From Tetranychus cinnabarinus (lineage: Eukaryota > Arthropoda > Arachnida > Trombidiformes > Tetranychidae), in assembly GCA_022266195.1 (NCBI GenBank), contig WHVY01000005.1:992001-1056000 (forward strand): a DNA stretch of 64,000 nt, given 5' to 3'. Every line of letters begins with the position of its first letter. The first letter of the stretch is position 1. Both the position numbers and the translations under genes were made by a program. Of this stretch, positions 10,001 to 22,519 are shown one piece after another. The notes below the pieces were generated by a model that did not search any database, was not told the DNA's origin, and saw nothing but the letters and a program-made list of their open reading frames with translations.

Positions 10001-12918
10001 AGTTTATGAGTTGAAAAATATACTTTTGAAATTGAAAAGGTTCAACTTGATAATTAGAGTTAAGGAAACAAAAATGTTTCAGTTTGTCAAAATAAAATGA
10101 TCTTTGTCAGATTGAACAAAATTTAACATTAAAATGAAAAAAAATCATTGAACAAGACGAAGGTATCTGACATTAATCAGCGTGTTAAAGCATCGAAAAG
10201 ATTTGCATGCACAATGAAATGGTCAATTGAGTTCTGCGACCCGCCAAACCAGCTCAATCTGCGATAACTATGCTTTTCCTCTATCGTTATTTATAAGGTG
10301 CGCTAACCAGAGGTAATTTGATAAAACTCATCAAACTCTCTTTTAACTCTTAATAATGAATGTCTGGTCATTTGAAAAAAGCAATTAAAATGCTTTACAT
10401 TAAATGAAAACATAGTAAAGACCCTTAGACCCTAAGACTGGAAACATCATGCGACTGACTTGACCGCTTCGCTCTGTATTTTATTATTAATATAACCTTG
10501 CACTAAAGACAACTAGAGGAAGCATAAAGCCTTCATGAAAACTCTGATTTCAGTAAATATAATAATATTGAAACCTTCAATAAAACTATAAATGTTGCTA
10601 CAAAAGTGCTAAAGAAGGCTGAACACAAAACTCTTTGACTTCATTGAGTAATAATCTTTTGATTGTGAGTTTTCAATGACAATTGGCTGTTACTTGAGTA
10701 AGAAATGGGCGATATTACAGTTCATCTTGTAACTTGTATTTCATTTTCATTTTGAAAACTCATTCAAGAAAAATGCTTCATCTCTTCATCATCCAAAACT
10801 TAGTTTATACTTATCACTCTGGTAAACCTTAATCAAGCACAAAGCCGAAAATTATTATTACCGAATCTGGCAATTCTCTTAGACTGAGAGTGATATTCAA
10901 TAAATGTATTCAGAGGACAACAGGAATGGAAATATTCACACTAATTCCATCCTCAAACAGCTCATCTTTTTTCATCATAAGTGTGGTCACAAATTAACAC
11001 ATATTAATATATCCATAGAAATTGAAAGAGGGAAAAAAGTTAATGTTTATTTATTTTTGTTGTAAAATAACATTTGGAGCATTCTTGGCGTAAGGATGAA
11101 GCAAAGATGAAAACGAATGACCAGCAGACTCTTATGATAATGGGCTCAATAATAATGATAATAATGGTGAGGCAGCAACAATAAAACTAATGATAATGAT
11201 TAGAGTGAATGAGGGGCGAATGGCGAGAACGTTCAAAGAGCCATCTTGTTCATTTAAATATACAAAAACTTTGGGTAAACTTATTTTTACCATTTCCTTA
11301 GTTACATAATGATACTTATTTCAAGAGAACCATTCTTTTCATATAAAAACTCCAACGCCTTTTCGGCTTGTGAAGCATTAGAAGGAAAAAAAAGTCAAAA
11401 AATTTCTTTATTCTCATCTTTATCGACTTTACTCTTCAAGTTGAAATGCTTACCTAGATCATCATAATCATCATCATCTTGGGTAAAATAAATAATGAAA
11501 TTTTGGTAGCCTTTAATTTACCAAATAATTCATCATATTCATTGCGCGATTCATCTCATTACTTTATTGAACAGAAAAAAAGATGATGATGGAAGTGACA
11601 ATGGCAAAGCTACATGAAAAGTGTGAGCAAAAAAAAAGAAACTTTGATGAGAATATTTTCCATTTTTTAAGGTTTTAGTCATCAATAATGATTCTCATGA
11701 AGATGAGTTTAGACTTACATTTTTTATGCTCTTTTTTGATCAGGAAAGTATCAAGGTGAAACTACCATTTCACAAGATAACTGAGATTAGCATGAAATTT
11801 TCTTTGACATTAACTTCGAATAAGTTTACCACTTTTCCTGGTTCAAAAAAGAATCTTCGAAATCTTCGCTTTTTGCTCTTATTCGCCGGAATCAAATTAA
11901 AAGTAAATGAGGCTGAATAGTCATTTAAGTTTACTATAAAGATGAAGTTGATTCCTTGACTAACAAAGAGGTAAAAGTGAAGGTGTTTGTAGGCGCTTCT
12001 TTTGTCGTCAATTAATTATGAAAAGTTACAAAGCTAAAACTGTTGGTTTAATTATTTGAAGCTGTCGGGCTCAATTCAGCTTTAGTCAAATGATTCAACG
12101 ATACTTTTGTTATAGGCGTTTCAGTTTGCTACAACTAATCAAACCTGATCTTGGCGTGAGCGTATCTTGAAGGGTGTTACATTTACGTAAAGGTGAAAAT
12201 ATTAACTAATAGTAACTGAGAAAAGATTATCATACTTTGTATTCATTATTTTGAGATTTCCAGATGATCGCAATTAAGCAAAGAGCGCATTTTTTGATCT
12301 GATTAGAAACTAGTAGAAATTAAAGATTTTAATTTTATCTCTGAGATGATCTACTGCTTTTCAAATTTTATCGAGTTTCATGCTCTTCATCACCAAGCCC
12401 ACTGCATGTTTAGATTGGTTCATTTGTATTTTTAACAGCTTTTAAAGTAAAACATTGTTGTTAAATTAATCCAAACGTTTGCCATCAATTGAACTTTTTA
12501 AAAATTGTTTCATTTTCTTTCTCATATCCACCAAGAGGAACATGGAAGCGGAATGGATGGCGATCAATTTAATTGCATTGCAATTTGTGAACGATAAATC
12601 ATTTTGCAATTTATTTCCATCACCCTGAATTTATGGTTATTCTTGCGCTATCCAAACTAGTTTATCATGACAATTCTGAGTTCTGGCGATAAAAACTCAA
12701 ATGAAATAAATAATGAAACCTTTGAAAAGTAATTAACTTGTTATGTGTTGACAGTAAACACATAAAAGGTTGTCACACAAAAAAAAAGATTCACAATAAA
12801 ACTCATTTCACTGGTCACCAAAAACTCTAACCATAAAAATGATAATCGCATAAATCATTACATTTTCAGCTTTTCTTTTTTACTATAAAATCGAAACAAA
12901 ATCACATTAGGAACACAC
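7038..12918. other. Non-coding region after the LRR gene
   Basis: The start is probably the 3' UTR of the LRR gene. The rest is AT-rich with A/G- and T/C-rich low-complexity runs, for example a TTC run near 8948-8972 whose opposite strand reads as an artefactual poly-Arg frame. No gene, tRNA or mobile-element boundary was recognised. Confidence 0.5.
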
Positions 12919-13106
12919 CTTGAAATTTTTGGCACCAACTTTGATAGTGGCATTGCCAGGTCAGTAACGATTTCAGCCGATTGTCTCATGATAAGAAGAT
13001 CCTGAACAACCGCTACCGATTCAAACTCAACAAGCGGAAAAGCACCACCAAGTAATCGATGCACTATTTGAGCATTCCTACAGCTACCCTTGTACCACAA
13101 GTGCAT
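12919..13106 (-). other. Possible exon or gene fragment, unidentified
   Basis: On the minus strand a stretch of higher GC and complex composition than its surroundings is open from an ATG at 13106. It reads, among others, HRLLGGAFPLVEFES and SAEIVTDLAMPLSKL, which looks more like protein than the low-complexity frames around it. A usable donor (AAG|GTGTGT) follows at 12918; beyond it the frame becomes Lys-rich. AGs suitable as acceptors exist near 13070-13090, but without a good pyrimidine tract. No partner exon or family was recognised. It may be a lone exon, an old gene or transposon fragment, or chance. Confidence 0.25.
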
Positions 13107-15362
13107 TTGTACATCTATCTTTCATAATGCAAAAGCTACTCTTATCTGACAAAAAGACTCAATTTTTTAAATATTTTCTCTTGCTTTTATCGTCTTTCTC
13201 AATTAAAAATGATATCGCATTAAAGGGTCATTGTTACTATTCGTGAGCTGAAAGTAGAGGAAAAGTAACTGGTCACACATTCCTTCAGAGATTACTAGCC
13301 ACTTGTCCTTTCTGTCAAAGATTGACTTAGTTTACACAGTCATGGAGCTGCATAGATCATTAAACTATTGAACCGAAAAACAAATGTGCCCTAGACTTTG
13401 GAAAGATCATTAAATGATAACAATCAAGTGCATGGTTTCGGGTCGTAAATAACAATTTCGCTCCTTAAATGAACTCGATTTTTTGAACTCTCATTTCAAT
13501 ACGAAAGTATTATAAGAAAATATGAAATCTCTTTGATAACTAGGTTACTAATCATGGAAGACGATCAAGACTCAATTTTTTCCGCTCTTGCTTTTTCGTT
13601 GTTGACTGTTCAATCTCGTCTATTGATTGTTGTCATCCAACTTAACTTTACTCAACTTTATCAACCAAATTAGTCTTTTGAAAATCTGTAACTCAACTGT
13701 GTAAATCAATCAACACTTAATCCAATTGACTAAGGAAAGAAGAAGCAAAAAGTTGAGAAGAAAATGAATAAACTGAAAAATTATTGAAGTAATTGAATTA
13801 AACATTGATTCATGTAAGTTGAAAGGTAAGAGCAATGAACATTTTTGGCCAAAAAAGATGAAATGTTCACTTTATCTTGTTCATCTTTTCTGTTCATCAA
13901 TTTTTCTTCCATTTAGTCTGAGGTGTTCCATGTGTGTTGGTAAACCAAATGAAGCAAATTCATTGGGTGAGAAGCAAACATTTCAACTAAATTCAATCAA
14001 CATCAATGATAAAAATGAGCTTGCAAAGAGTGAGAGAGAAAAGGTTTTGATGAAAATTTAAAGAGCAAAAACGATGATAAAAATAAAGGCCAGAAATTGT
14101 TCAACATGTAAAGATTGCTTGAAATCAATTAATCTTTCAATTTGAAGCCAATAAAGTTGTGATTTGACGGTAATTAGATGATGAAAAATGACATTGCAAA
14201 TGATAAGTTGAAGCAATCTAATAATATTAAACAGTCAAAGATTATCAAAGTTAGTTTATAAATAAAATGGCAACAAGTATGCAAACACACAAACAAGATT
14301 AAACCATTTAAGTTGATCAGTAAAAGAAGCAAAAATAAGAGAAAAAATGATTTCTTCTTTTCCTTTTCTTCCAATATCATCATTAATCTTTTTGCTCCTA
14401 CTTGGTGTAACCTTTTTGGCTCACCATTTACTTGTTCAAGTGTCAATAAAGTTTATCAGGGAGTTGTTTCAATCAGTTTTATCTTGCAAAAGTGTCCAGC
14501 AAAAAAAAGGAATCCAAGTTAAAAGTTTAATCAAAGTTTTCGTGTTCATTTGATTGTAAAGTTTGAAAAGTTTCAAGTGAAAGCGAGCAAAAAAGATTGA
14601 GATAATTGGGATGAGAATGATGCTGATTGAAGATAGTGACAACAAAATGAATTGCATCTTTTAATGTTAATGAAATGCTGATAAAAGCAGGAAAGCAAAA
14701 CAATCACGAACCACACATCAAGATTTTTCATCTTTTTTTATTGCAAATGATCATTATCAATGAGGTAAAACATTAACTTTGCAATTCCGTTTTTTCGCTT
14801 TGTTTTTCTTATCCTTCTTCATGCTTCTTGTTAACTCATGAAACTAACCAGTAGGTTAGAAATGTAAATAAATGCATTTTCAAAAGCAATTGCAAAACGG
14901 TTTCAATTCCATTGGCGTTTGACTTGATCATTTAACTCGTGCTGGTTCAGCTTTGTGTGTTACTCATTCATTAAATGTAAGCTTATAAGTCTTGCCTGTT
15001 TAGTGCTCAAGCAGTGATAACAAGAAATAACAAGATGAAGAGACACGCAAAGAGGGAGGAAAGTTGAAGATGGTTCATTGGTTAATAAGCAGCTCTCAAT
15101 GTGTGTGAGTGTGAGTGAATGTGTGTTGAGTATTTTACGATTAAAATAATTTGATTGAAGATGATTAAACGATGTGGTTGTGCACAGGGTGCCAAATCAT
15201 TATAAGGACATCAATTGGTAACAAATGATTATCTCAAGGGAACAAGTAAAAGATTCATTCAATGGAAGCAGGGAGACGAGAGTGAGATCAAGCCATTGCT
15301 TAGAGGCATCAGCATCAGACGAGCATCATCATTAGGCTCACAACCAAAGAGTAAAGGAGAAG
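13107..15362. other. Non-coding region
   Basis: AT-rich, with short frames made of Phe/Ser/Leu or Lys/Asn runs typical of low-complexity DNA. A GTGTGT/GTGAGT-rich run lies near 15100-15130. Nothing else was recognised. Confidence 0.5.
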
Positions 15363-15571
15363 AGACTCCTCTCAATACAATTTTTTAATTGTTAAAAAGC
15401 GACTCTATTGGGGGCGCCAGAAGTAAGAGCTCTTTCATTTTTTCCTTATTTTTTAATTAGGGAAACCTTAGGCGACTCTAAGGAAAACCTGGGAAAAAAG
15501 TAAGAGAAAAAGAAAGAGATTGCTGACAGCGCCTCTACAGGAGGTGCGCCAAGCTTGCCTTTAGGTTTCCC
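15363..15571. promoter_or_regulatory. GC-richer island with CTCF-like motifs and internal repeats (putative insulator or regulatory element)
   Basis: In an AT-rich setting this ~200-bp stretch contains several CpG-bearing blocks. ATTGGGGGCGCCAG (15407-15420) resembles the GGGGGCGC core of CTCF sites. Read on the minus strand, 15525-15541 gives CCTGTAGAGGCGCTGTC, close to the AGGGGGCGCTG core. The two face opposite ways. GCGACTCTA occurs twice (about 15400 and 15472), each time followed after ~20-25 bases by AGTAAGAG. GGGAAACCTTAGG (15460-15472) and CCTTTAGGTTTCCC (15558-15571) form an imperfect inverted repeat. A regulatory role is inferred from composition and motifs only; it could also be a remnant of a repeat. 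Confidence 0.3.
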
Positions 15572-18500
15572 ATCCAAGATTTCTCTCTTCTTCCTTTACT
15601 CTTTGCTCACAACACACTCTTTACCTTTGCTTGCAGATATAATTGTATTACCTTTTTTTTATACAGCCATGAGCACATTTTTATTGGACAATCGTGCAGC
15701 AAAATAGATCACCAATGAAACTCATTTCTGCTCGGTTTGTTACTCCAATAATGACAACGATAATAATTGATTTCCGATTACAATTTATCATCATTTTCCA
15801 ATTGTACTTGAACAACTGTTAATCATTGGACAAGCCAATGGGTAACATGTAAATGGTAATGTTGAAAAAAGGTGATCGATTTGGTTAACAGCGGAAAAAA
15901 GCATTTGTAAAGTTGGTGAAAAAAGAGAGAGAAAAAAATGTGAAAAGTTAATGAATCGAAGAGGAGGAAAAAAAATTGATGCATTAAAAGTCGATGAATA
16001 GTAAACATAAGAGTGAATGGTTTTCGAGTTTCATTTATTGATAGTTTATCTAATAATACAATGTTATAATTTATTGCAATCAATTTACCTTTCAATTTGT
16101 TTTCGCTTTACATTTTCGACTTTTCGTGGTGAAAACAATTTCTACAAATGTCTATCGAGTTTCCAAGGTGAGAAGGAAAAGTTTCGCCATTTTTAGGTGC
16201 AAAAGGTTTTGTCTGCAAATTTGTTTAGACAGAGGTTGCTCTTGCATTTCACATTTCATCAATTTATGTCTGAATCGAATTGAAATTGTGTAAAAAATTA
16301 TTCAAATGATTCTTTTCATCTTTGGGTGGAGCTGCTTTTCCCTTTTACCTTTTACCCAAAGTTTACCTGGACATTTTTTGATAATTAAAGTGAATGATGA
16401 GTAATAAAAGGATAACCTTAAAGTCTTTAGACTTTGCTTTCAACCATTATTTGGATAGCCATTTGGATGGGAACAAATGAAAAGAGTAAAAAGCTTTTTA
16501 AATAATGATGTTGTTTACATAATTGCCTTTGAAGCAACATTTATGGGTTTCAATGGTGAGTCTGTTGAGCTAAGAGTTATTAGCAAGTAAACATTGACTG
16601 TGCAAAAGTACAAATTCAAAGTTCGAAAAGTTTGCAAAAAGAATTTATGGGAAAAATGTTGATTTATCAAATTTGCCAAATCAAGTTTGACGATTCTTGG
16701 AGCAAGAAGAAACTCATTTTTCTCATGCAATTCTGATCAACTCCTCAGTTAATTGCATTGAATCTACGCTTAACCACGATTACCAAATTGTCCAATTGTC
16801 GAAGTGAGTCAAATTGGGACAAATTTTTGCTTCTTTTCTTCTTCTTCTTCTTCCCTTCTTTGCTATTCCCTTTGGTAGACTTATCAGAATTGTATAACTT
16901 AGATTGTTGCTGATAATAAAGTGAGTTGTCAACGGAATTATTAAATAGATTTAGTTGAAGGAAAAGATGAAAACTGAATAAATGGTTGACTTGGGTAAAC
17001 GGGAAAAGATTTTGATAATGACCAAGGGTCAGTGAATGTAGTAAAGGGAGAAAAAAAAATGAAATTGATTGACTGGTCAAATGTTTGTAGTTTTTTTCAT
17101 AAGTAAACATGAAAATAAAAATAACATTACTCACAATTGTGTCTCTTTATTGCAAATACAGAAAGTAGATAAATATTATTTTTGCGATAATATTAATAAC
17201 TTGGAGTTTGTTGTTTTATGTTTACACATTCATCACTATTTTGGATTCCTTTTGTTTCCAGTTTTGTGTTTGTGTTGAGGGAATACGAAAAAAATAGGAA
17301 ACCAAATTATGGATTGAAATACGAGTTAACATGTAATTATCAACAGAAGAGGCAAAAGTGATCAAAGATTATTTTCAATGTCGAGTAAAGTGCATTTGAA
17401 ATTGGTTAAGTTTTCATTGTAATACAAATAATTGCCTTTCAAAAAGGTATTAGTGTATCAATGATGAAAATTATGGTTAAACTTGGTGTTTGTCGTGAAA
17501 AAAGTAATGTTCATTATAATCTCTTCATTTTCACCTGAATATTGATGATGTTGCCATGAATATTGAACAGAATAGAAACAGTCTTATCTTTCAAGACAGA
17601 CAGTTTATTGTTCAAGTCAAAATGTTACAATTGACAATCAAGTCAATTTACCTGAGAGAGTAAAGGGAGAAGATGAGAAAGAGAGGAAAAAGGATGAAAC
17701 TTTGATGATAGATGAAGATTAAGTCCATGTAAAAGTGTGTAACTGGCTTAGTAGAAATAATTTCAATCCAATTCTTGTTGCGCGATTTTCCATCTTTCTT
17801 TTTCATCATTTTTCTTCATCTTTTCTTTGGTACCAACAACTCTAGAAATGGTCCGTTTCAGGGGAATTAAATTTCTGTGCACAACCCAACTTGAAATTTT
17901 CCTCTTCTCTTCCTCCACACAATCATCCGCCCTTCTTTCATCTCAATCTTGATCATTTTTTCTTCTTCCAAAATGAACATCTTTTGACACATTTATCAAC
18001 CATGTTTGACACTTTATCCATCGACAGAAACATGGAATCAAAATTTTTGTCCATCATCATCTTTCTCTCTAAATCTTCATCCCTTCCTTTGGATCTTAAA
18101 GACTGCTTAGAGAGAGAGAGAGAGGAAGAGAGGAAGACAAGTTTTTTGGATCTCTTCTCTATTCTCACTTCTTTAAATAAATAGACAAAAAGAAATAAGA
18201 AAAAAACAGTTTTTCTCAAAACGTGTTTACCACCCAGGCTGACAATTGAATGTTAACCTGACTCGACCAGCCTTGTTGCACCAAAAGTTGATGATGATTA
18301 GCCTTGTTGCTGTTTTTGTTTAATCATATTTTACTATTAAATGTGATCATTTGAGATTATCTGTAAATTCACAAGCTTGTACACAATCCATCAAAGTTAA
18401 CAATTTGACTTGGAAATTTATTTATTTGTATTTCCAAAAATAATCATTGCTGTAGATTGATGGATCATTTTTGGATAGTTTTTTTTTCCTCTTCCTTCAC

Positions 18501-21500
18501 TTTCGATGAAATACACTTTTCGCTCTCTCTGCTGTTTCTCATCAATATCATCACTGCTGCTGAGAGATTTGAATAAAAATTGTTTCAATTCTGGATAATT
18601 ACTGAATTCATTAGATTCAAAATGGAAAAGGTTAATCATAGAGTCAGTCTAGCTGTTGTAGCCAAAATAAGCTGACCTTTTGATTTCATTTGCATCATCA
18701 TTATTATTATCAAATAATAACTCATTTAAATTGCAAGCATAAAGTAAGCAAAAGTGATTGATTAGTTGATGAATAAATTTTGAGCAATTGAAATGCATTT
18801 AAAGTTATTCCGTTGACTTGATCGATAGCAAAGAGGAAACATTAAAAAAATGCATTCTTTTGTCCTGCTCAACTATTATCGATAATCATTTGTTCATGAT
18901 AAAAGTCTGGCAATGTCAAAACATTATCGACCAAAACTTGGAATTGAGGTTATCAATTAATTTAATCAGAATGTCAAAAGAGAATAGAAACAATTTCAGC
19001 TCCAAATGGATATGACATAATGTCAATCGAATGAGTACAAAAAAGAAAATATCAAAGATGAATTTTTCAACAATTCCTTGATTGTTATCGTATTCTCTCA
19101 TGGTTGATAGCATGAGAACTGTATAATGATAAATGATGAATATGATAATCAAATGATGGATCAACAACTGATTAGAATGTGTTGGTTTTTTTACTTCGCT
19201 ATAGTTGATTCTCAGTGTGAAAATGAACTGCCAACAAATTCAAATCCATGTTCAGTCTGATTTTCGATAAAATTGACAACAAAAAAGAAGACAAAATTGA
19301 CTGATTCAGGGGACAAATAGAAGGAAAAAAAGATGAGACAGAATAAGAAATAATAATGAATAGATGTTGACATCAATTGTTTGCAGCATTTGGTTCAAGT
19401 ATGAAAAGAAACTTTGATAATCATTAATGACATGATATTACAATGTTAATACGATCGGAATTGAACAAAAAAGTATCATAAGCATTGATATTGAACGAAA
19501 AAGATGTAAACAAATTGACAAGATAAACAACAAGCTTGTTGATATCACATCAATGACATTATCAAACATGGAATCGAGCAAAGAGAAAAGTTATTTTTTC
19601 GAGAAAAAAAAAGAGTAATACTTGTTAGCCTGTAAAACTCAACCTCATCTGTTGAACATTTCAAATTGTTTGTAGACTTTGAAAGTTTCAAGTTTGAAAC
19701 TTCAATCTTTTCGATCGCAATTTAAAGTCCATCAAATAATTGAAGATGACATCCATTATAAAGGCAATTGGTGAGACTAAGTGAGACACTGAAATGGAAT
19801 CATCGTCAATGAAATTGTTCGTGTTACAAGGCTTCAGTGTTTCTCTAGTCAGACTTGATTACATGAGCTTCTCATGAATGGAAGAAAGTAAAGACTGTTT
19901 AATCAAGAAAATTTCATTTTCAAATGAATACAAATTTTTGTTGTTCAAGTTGTTATTAGTCTTTGACTTTGAGTTTACTCTGGAAACCTAGTTTAACAAT
20001 TATTCTGAAGTGAATAATGGTTCATGGTAATAAATGGTATTTAGAAAAAGGATTGAAACAAAGATTCGCTGAAAAATGATTGAATGAAGTTTTGCCTCAT
20101 AACAGTTTTCAACATCTCAAGGGTCATTTTTATGAGCAAAAATTCACTTTTAGCACATTATGAAGCTCTGTAAAATGAAGATTCATTATGAAACTAAACT
20201 TTTGCAACACTTTTTAAGCTTAGTTTTAATTACTTGTTGTTATCATGAATCTTGCTTCAACTGACTGTAGTCTAGTGTTTTTCAACAAATAAATGATCCG
20301 TTCAAGATTCCATAATAGACTCACTTTAGATTATAAAATTATAATTGCTTTGCAAAATTAAATTTCAACTTAATATACCAGAGCCAAAAGTCGATATCTG
20401 ACCACACTTAATTTAGTTACTAGGCAAAAACAGCTCGCCATTTCGAAAGGTTTTAAGGATTCGCTGCAAGTTGAGATCAGAATATTGACACAGAAATAAT
20501 TCAAAGAGCGAGACGAAGCGAAAAAATTGACTTCTCCAAAACAAGAACTGTCTTAAAAAGAGCAGTTTCGGAGGTTCGTCAGCTTATTTCTATCATTTAG
20601 TCTTCGAATAGCCTAGTTTGTTGGTCTAATGACTATTGTCTATGCTTCGATCTGAAGAAATGGCTGCGTGAGCGAAGAACTGAAACTTTGGATGAAATTG
20701 AAAAGCAGTAGAGAGCTTTTTGGGTTATGAATATCAATCTCGTTTAGCAACTGTTTCGAAGAACTACTGATTTACTTTCAAAAGTTCAATGCACCATTAG
20801 ATTATTTTGTGTGCAAAATTGAAATAACAACTAATAATCTTTGCTCACCAATGAATTGTAAATTGTATAAGTTTTGAGTGATTTATGAAACGAAAGTTGG
20901 ATTTGAATGTGTAACTGCAAGTTACAGTCAAGTGCTTTTTTCGAGGGAAAAATGTAACTTTTAACTTCGTTCTTTCAAAACAATAATAGATGACGCTAAT
21001 TAGTGAACATGAAGCAAAAATTTGGCGATAATGTTGATTCATGATGAATATTTTTAAACAATTTTTTGTCTCATGAAAAGGCAAACAAAAATACGAGTCT
21101 CGAGTGGCTTGGCAAAAAGCAAAAAACCAATTTTCTGAATCACTTTGTTTGCCCATTATTTTACATCATTTTATATTCATAACAAAATCTCTGTATTCAG
21201 CCATTTTACGCCAATCCCGTTGAGACATTTCACAGCTTAACCTGAGCTTATTCTTGAGTCAAAAATTTTGTATCTTTTTCCATGTTTCATCTTCCACCAT
21301 GATGAAGATAATTGACTTTCATTGGTAAACTTCAAGTCTGTTTACCAATAGTTGACTGGCCAATGAATTTGGATACATTTTGATGGGCAAAATGAGAAGA
21401 AGAAAAAAAAGAGAATTTCATTTTAAATTCGTTTGCCTTTTCAACTTTTTTTTTCTTCTCTTCAAATTCTGCTCATAATCATTCACCTTTAACAAGATTA

Positions 21501-22094
21501 TTCATTTTTCCCATTTTCCTTTGTTTACTCAAGATTTGCATGAATAACTCATCATGCAAAATGAATTTACAGTAAACTGGCAACCATTGGAAAGAAAAGG
21601 TTGGTAAAAAGTAAAGAGAAAAAAAGGGTTAACATGGGATGGAAATGATCGTGTTGATTAATTAGTTTGTTTTTTGATCAACTTTAATTAGCATTTCATT
21701 CATTAAACTAGAGAGAAACTATTTTGTCGTCAATTTAGCAGGTAAAAGATCAGTGTAAGAGAAAGAGAGAAAATCGAAGAGAAAAAATTCTAACAGAAAG
21801 ATAATCAGTAAAGTTGGAAAAATGGGTTGAAATGGATCTATTTACATTAATTGTAATTTAATAATTGTTCAGGTTTACTCGAATGTCAACAGAGAGAAAA
21901 AAATGCAATTGCTTTTTTCACCGTAAAACCATTCATTTTACCTGATTATTGATTTTTACTTTCCAACCCTTTTCCCTCCCAGTTGAAGGTTGAACAAAAT
22001 GAATTTCAAGTTAAACAATTATCAATGACACTTTGCATAACTTGGGAGAAAAGTTCTGTCCAAATTGAATGAACTGTTAATCAAGAGTTTGGAA
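15572..22094. other. Non-coding region left of the retrotransposon
   Basis: About 6.5 kb of AT-rich DNA with pyrimidine/purine runs (for example AGAGAG near 18110-18135). The open frames are short and of low complexity. No RNA gene or second mobile element was recognised. Confidence 0.5.
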
Positions 22095-22098
22095 GTTT
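22095..22098. repeat. Target-site duplication GTTT, left copy
   Basis: GTTT immediately precedes the terminal TGTAAC of the left LTR. It is repeated directly after the terminal CTTCACA of the second LTR (27531-27534), and again after the third LTR (31546-31549) because that flank was duplicated. A 4-bp duplication is within the range usual for Ty3/gypsy integrases. Confidence 0.8.
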
Positions 22099-22508
22099 TG
22101 TAACAGTTAAGCAAAGTTAACCTTAAAGGGGCAACGACAAGTTTGAGAAAGAAAGATAAACTTTGAAAAAACTTACTCTTACAAGTCAGTTTATGGCTTT
22201 CAAATTGTTTTATTGGTTTCTTCCTGCCTTAACATAGCAGAAAGATGGACCTTATATGTCCAGAGTTGATGGTCAAAAATTATGGTTACATAGGTTTTAC
22301 ATTGATTATTATAAAAAGATTAAGTTATTTTGATTTCATATAAATTGCATTGAAAAGAGCACGAAAAACCGATCAAAAGTTACTGTTTTATAAGTTTATA
22401 AGATAGGCATAAAGAGTGTTACAAAAGAAAGAGAAAAAGAAAGAGACCGAGGGGGAAGAGGATGAATGGAAAGAGAAGAAAGAGAAACATGTTTTCCTAT
22501 CCTTCACA
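22099..22508 (-). repeat. 3' LTR
   Basis: 410 bp, the copy next to the end of pol. On the minus strand it starts TGTGAAGG and ends CTGTTACA. TATAAA lies at 22392-22387 (minus) and AATAAA at 22214-22209 (minus), a usual spacing for promoter and polyA signal within an LTR. Confidence 0.93.
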
Positions 22509-22519
22509 CTCTCCCCGGG
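22509..22519 (-). other. Polypurine tract (plus-strand primer)
   Basis: On the minus strand the bases between the pol stop codon (22520-22522) and the 3' LTR read CCCGGGGAGAG. The purine run GGGGAGAG directly abuts the LTR start, the position of the plus-strand DNA primer in LTR elements. Confidence 0.75.

Noticed and set aside
16745..17134. 129-codon minus-strand frame
   Set aside because: Mix of Phe/Ser and poly-Lys runs caused by simple sequence; no support as a gene.
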